Shown in pieces: positions 60,414 to 64,000 of a DNA stretch of 64,000 nucleotides. Positions within the stretch are counted from its first letter, which is position 1; every line of letters begins with the position of its first letter. A program made the translations under genes and the position numbers. The DNA is from Spirogloea muscicola (taxonomy: Eukaryota; Streptophyta; Zygnematophyceae; Spirogloeales; Spirogloeaceae). A model generated the notes under the pieces. The model was given only the letters and a program-made list of their open reading frames with translations. It was not told the origin of the DNA and searched no databases. The stretch is from positions 384,198-448,197 of the forward strand of contig WELB01000006.1 of the NCBI GenBank assembly GCA_009602725.1. Direction: 5' to 3'.

Positions 60414-62302
60414 ATGGCGGCCCTCGCCTCGGCGCTGCCCCTCCGATGCGCATTCCCGTCCGCAGCTCTATCTTCCAGCAGCTCTGTCCTCCAGCACTAC
60501 GACTGCGCAGCGGCTGGCCCGCTGATTGTGCACTCCTCATCACAGCCCCGGGGAGCCAAGAGCAGGGCGCCCGTGGCGCCTGGGGCAATGCTGGTCAGCC
60601 CGTGGCTAGGAGACAGGGTTGCGCTGGACGGCGCATCTTCCAAGACGAGCGGCCATGCTGTTGCTAAGCGAGTCTGGGCTGCCAGGAAGAAGCGCTGGGT
60701 GATGGAGGTGCTGGACCCCTTGAGCAACTATCGCGACTCCTTCGGCAACGAGTGCTTGCTGGAGAAGAACGCACGGCAGGTGTGACAGTGCAGCCAGCTT
60801 GGTTGCTTGTCTTGTGCAGAGGTCATTCTATTCTGCTTTGCAGTGTTGTCACTCACAGGAGTATCGCATCACTCCTGCACACAGCATCGGGCTACAGCAG
60901 ACTCACCACCCACGTCACATTCGTGATGCATGACAGAGCTGTGTGCCAGTGGGGTTGCTAGTTGCTCGCAATCCGGGCAAGGGCACCCGTCTTGCAGCTT
61001 GCTGCTGGTTTTCTTGGGGACAGATGATGAAGTGGATAATAGCTGTGATTTCATCACCTTATATTTCTGTTCTCGTTCAGGTGCTTGAGACCACCGAATC
61101 CTACAGGAACCTGCTGCAGGAGGTCAATGACATGCGTGATCGACTCCGTGTTTTTGTCGCCAAGGAGCAATATGCTGAAGCTGCCAAAGTGAGCCTTGGA
61201 ATCTGCTTTGCATATTGTGGTGGAGCTAATCAGTATTCTGTGGTGTGCACAAGCAGCATTATGCTGCTCATCCTATATTGAGCCTTGATCAATGTCGGTG
61301 TCATCAAGGATTGATGTGCCATCTGGAATTCTTGGCAATCCTACTGACTAGTGGTATCTTGGACTTATCAGATAAGAGATGCTCTGAACGTCCTCCAGTT
61401 TCGCAAGCGCGTCTTGGAGCTGTCTGTCAAGCCCCAGGTGACATTCAGGGTGGGAGATGTCATCATCCACCGCAGATATGGTAAGCCAGTCCTCTTATTG
61501 TGGACTTTAGTCAGTTCAGTCAGTCAGGTTCAGTCAGTTCATGTCTTCACTCCGTTTATTCATCATGCTTCCAGCAAATCAGTTGATGATAATATATCTG
61601 CTGTAGCAGGATGAGTTGAAAGGACTTGACATTTTGTAAGCTTGCCTCTCAAGGTAGTCTGGGTTGCTGCTGATGGTTAGGCTGCCTTTGCCAACTTCCC
61701 AGTTGTGCTGGTTCAGTACTCAGCCCTAAGAGACTTGACTCTCCTCACCACTCTGCAGGTTACAGGGGAGTTGTCTACGGCCATGATCCAGAGTGCTCAG
61801 CTCCTCAGGAGTGGCAGGAAGCCATGAAGATCGATGCCTTGCCCAAGGGGCCCAATCAGCCCTTCTACCATGTCCTTGTTGACACAAGGGACAGGCCGGG
61901 GGGTATGTCAACATACGTGGCCCAGGAAAATATTGTCATTCAAAAGACGAACAGGCCTGTGATGCACCCTTGGATCACCCGGGTGAGTCGCCTCACGTCT
62001 TGTGCAGACCCATGTTTGTGTATTGTTGTAAGCATGGGTCATCTTGCATGGTGGCTTTTTGGCTTTTGAACTTCAGTGGTAGTTTCAATACTGGTCTCAG
62101 GAAAAAGTCTTACTAGGGGGGCCAGTCGTGTGTTTTGCTTCTTGGAGCACTATACTCGGTAGTCCATCATGTGGCCATTGTTGACCAATCTGTCTGCCCT
62201 GACTGTTCATGTGGTCCATATCTGCAGTTCTTTGTTGGTCTGCAAGATGGCACCTATGTCCCAGGGTCAAAGCTGCGCCAAGTATATCCGGATGACTGGT
62301 GA
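60414..62302 (+). CDS. ClpF-like plastid adaptor (UVR + YccV domains)
   Basis: Five exons, 60414-60779, 61081-61188, 61372-61480, 61759-61982 and 62228-62302, total 882 nt (293 residues plus stop) with closing phases. The N-terminus MAALASALPLRCAFPSAAL is Ser/Ala-rich with few acidic residues, consistent with a chloroplast transit peptide. A coiled UvrB/UvrC-like (UVR) segment, LLQEVNDMRDRLRVFVAKEQ, spans exon 2 and continues into exon 3. The rest is a YccV/HspQ-like domain: FRVGDVIIHRRY|GYRGVVYGHDP, NQPFYHVLVDTRDRPG, TYVAQENIV, then FFVGLQDGTYVPGSKLR. This order matches Arabidopsis ClpF, a substrate-selection adaptor that works with ClpS1 on the plastid Clp protease. The family match is from memory; direct Clp binding is inferred. 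Confidence 0.83.
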
Positions 62303-62829
62303 AATTGCACATGTTAGATATATACACTCAACACCGGTGGATATTTCCAAAAGCAGGTGTTTTTGGCTTGCAGAACATTCTTGGTCTTAGCAACCTGGTT
62401 CAGTTGTCATGCGCCCTAAAAAGGCCTAGTTGGTTGCTGCAAGGTCGTCATTAGCACTGTGTGTTTGAGGAGGAGAGTGCCAAATTGAGGGAGAATCCTA
62501 ATTCGCCATGTCCTTAGTATACGCTTAAGTCCAGGAGCTGAGCAAGGTGGCCGTTTTGTGCAGCATCAGAAGCCAAGCAGTGGCTGTATTCCCTTGTTGC
62601 TGTCCAGTGCCAGGGGCCTTAGCTTAAATATCTCTTTGTACATGAACATCACCATGGAGAGGCTATCCTGAGAGGCACTTTTGCTCATATCCAGAAGTGC
62701 AATTGAAATGGGAGGAGGCATGCAAGTGAGGGGTGGTGGTGGCTTGGACTTGTCATAGTGATGGCTTGAACTTGTCATACACCTCTTTGCCATGTGGGTT
62801 CTCAGTCAATTTTCAGTTGATTTGACTGG
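62303..62829. other. 3' region of the ClpF-like gene
   Basis: No gene, RNA or repeat recognised; mostly 3' UTR by position. Confidence 0.4.
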
Positions 62830-63780
62830 TGTGCTACCTTATGGTGCTCAGTTGCTGCTGCTTGAGTTCTTCTTTGATATTGTTGCGGGTCTCAGCTAAA
62901 TGTCGAATCTGTGAGACATTAGACAACCGATACTGCAGAGCTTTATGACTGTAACAATGATAACAGAGTGTGAATGTTGCACTTTGGGGCAGTCTGTCCC
63001 ACTCCTTACCTCTTGCTGAAACCTGTCATACTGGCGCGGTAAGATTGGGCAGGATAAATGTGCCAATACGACGGTGCGTTTTATGCATTTACTTGGCAGA
63101 TGTGTCTCCAACATGCCCAAAATGCACACGGGAGGTACTGCCAGTCTTCACAAGACTAGATTGGCAATCCTTCATTGATAGGGATACCCACCGTGGTGAC
63201 TCATGCCAAATCACTGGGGTAAGAGGAGGATATCTAGCAGACCAATACCATGCAGTATGCTGTGTGCGGTGGTTCCATAATCATTTGTTCTTTCGCTTAG
63301 TACCAATCTCGGCTGAATACATGTTCAAGGCGAGGGACTTCTGTCAGGAACGTGAAGAGGAGCAGTGTTTAGCATCTCATTCTCAAATTGTCCACATTGC
63401 TGCCTCGTGACAAACTAGAGTTGCTTTTGCCGGTTCGACTCTAGGTTCAAGTTCTTTGCTACTAAGCGCGTAAATTACAGGATCCGGGTACCACTGATGA
63501 TATCAGATGGACTCTCCTTGATCAGCAGACTTGACCTGCCGCTGCAAACCTGAGGCACAGTGAACCATTTAGCAGGCGAAGCTGCTTCTCATTTTCCACT
63601 TGCGGGCATAGCGACAAGCCGAAAGTGAGTAGGCGAGGGGGGGGGGGCCGAGGGCAGGGCGCGTGCACAGAGGAGAGTGCAGGCACGGCGAGCAGCGCCG
63701 GCCAGTCGGCCGAGCTGCCGGAGGCCGCAGGCAGGCAGTAGCGGTCGCGGAAAAGGTGGCCTTGTCGGCGGCCATGGCTG
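62830..63780 (-). CDS. Possible small organelle-targeted coiled-coil protein
   Basis: Tentative multi-exon gene. Downstream exons read YDRFQQE followed, after a GT-AG intron (GTAAGG donor near 63010, CAG acceptor near 62925), by YRLSNVSQIRHLAETRNN and IKEELKQQQLSTIR before a stop near 62832. The joined phase is consistent and the sequence is a strong heptad-like coiled coil. Near 63540-63480 a further exon-like stretch reads SLLIKESPSDIISGTRIL. A first exon near 63775 (MAADKATFSATATACLRPPA) looks like a plastid or mitochondrial transit peptide. I do not recognise the family; exon linkage is inferred. Confidence 0.35.
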
Positions 63781-64000
63781 CTGTGGCCTTGCGTGCGCCC
63801 CTGGGTAACTTATTCACGGGTACGTAAAGAAGCGGCAGCTGGTGTGCGGAGGGTCCGGTTTGAAATGGGCTGTGCGCGGGAGAGGTTTAAAGCGGGGCAC
63901 CTCGCGCGGTGGCGGAAGCTTGACGACGCCAGACGGGGGCGAAGGGGGCTTCTCCCATCTGCGTCGCGACGGCGGGGGCCGCTTGTGCCCCGCCAGTAGT
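63781..64000. other. GC-rich window end
   Basis: Upstream of the tentative coiled-coil gene. A + strand frame from about 63793 is open to the end but has no recognisable feature. Confidence 0.3.

Noticed and set aside
59725-60588. A 287-residue minus-strand frame upstream of the ClpF-like gene
   Set aside because: Low-complexity, GC-driven, overlapping the + strand ClpF-like exon 1 and its 5' region. One stretch (CDQCTTMSTAIFIDS) looked protein-like, but I could not link it to any family.

Overview
This window is nuclear DNA of a photosynthetic eukaryote of the green lineage, most likely a green alga. The evidence is short exons with GT-AG introns, plus several plant-type genes: a TDP1-beta-like phosphodiesterase, an SNM1-ligase fusion like plant LIG6, a thylakoid state-transition kinase (STN7 type), a ClpF-like plastid adaptor, and CCCTAAA-type telomere-like repeats. 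I cannot name the species. The assembly is imperfect: there are two N gaps (34905-35313 and 53694-53749) and four single Ns (11750, 14206, 21481, 44668).

Layout. 1-160 is a microsatellite. 605-5369 (+) is a TDP1-beta-like gene. 5873-7605 (-) is ribosomal protein uL16/RPL10. 9412-about 14340 (-) is an OTU deubiquitinase whose first exon is split by a non-LTR reverse-transcriptase segment (11751-14205) bounded by single Ns. 14435-17213 is dense in a short hairpin repeat. 17214-about 21340 is an intron-free, tightly packed block of large-DNA-virus-like genes: an RPB5-like RNA polymerase subunit, a GNAT acetyltransferase, an archaeo-eukaryotic primase, a FEN1/XPG-type nuclease, a uracil-DNA glycosylase and three unassigned frames. 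22130-23287 (+) is a secreted CHRD-domain protein. 24377-about 34750 (-) is a long LIG6-like SNM1-DNA ligase gene. About 35314-36951 (+) is a chorismate-lyase-like gene. 37481-42071 (-) is an EDEM-like GH47 mannosidase. 42072-44622 is repeats. 44623-48016 (+) is the mitochondrial ATP synthase beta subunit. 48911-more than 53693 (-) is the STN7-like kinase. Less than 53750-57107 (+) is an exostosin-type GT47 glycosyltransferase. 57746-59213 (-) is proteasome subunit beta-3. 60414-62302 (+) is a ClpF-like protein. A possible small coiled-coil gene lies at 62830-63780 (-).

The host genes are ordinary housekeeping and organelle genes with no operon logic; TDP1 and the SNM1-ligase are both DNA-repair genes. 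The exception is the 4.1-kb viral block. It has virus-style gene packing and a replication/transcription gene set, and its base composition differs from its surroundings. I treat it as a fossil of a nucleocytoplasmic large DNA virus (or a related lineage such as mirusviruses). Most of its frames are still open, with perhaps two or three breaks.

Exon coordinates come from reading splice sites by eye together with remembered family alignments. Where codon phase closes exactly (RPL10, ATP synthase beta, ClpF, CHRD, most exons of STN7, OTU and proteasome beta-3) I am confident; elsewhere boundaries are approximate.
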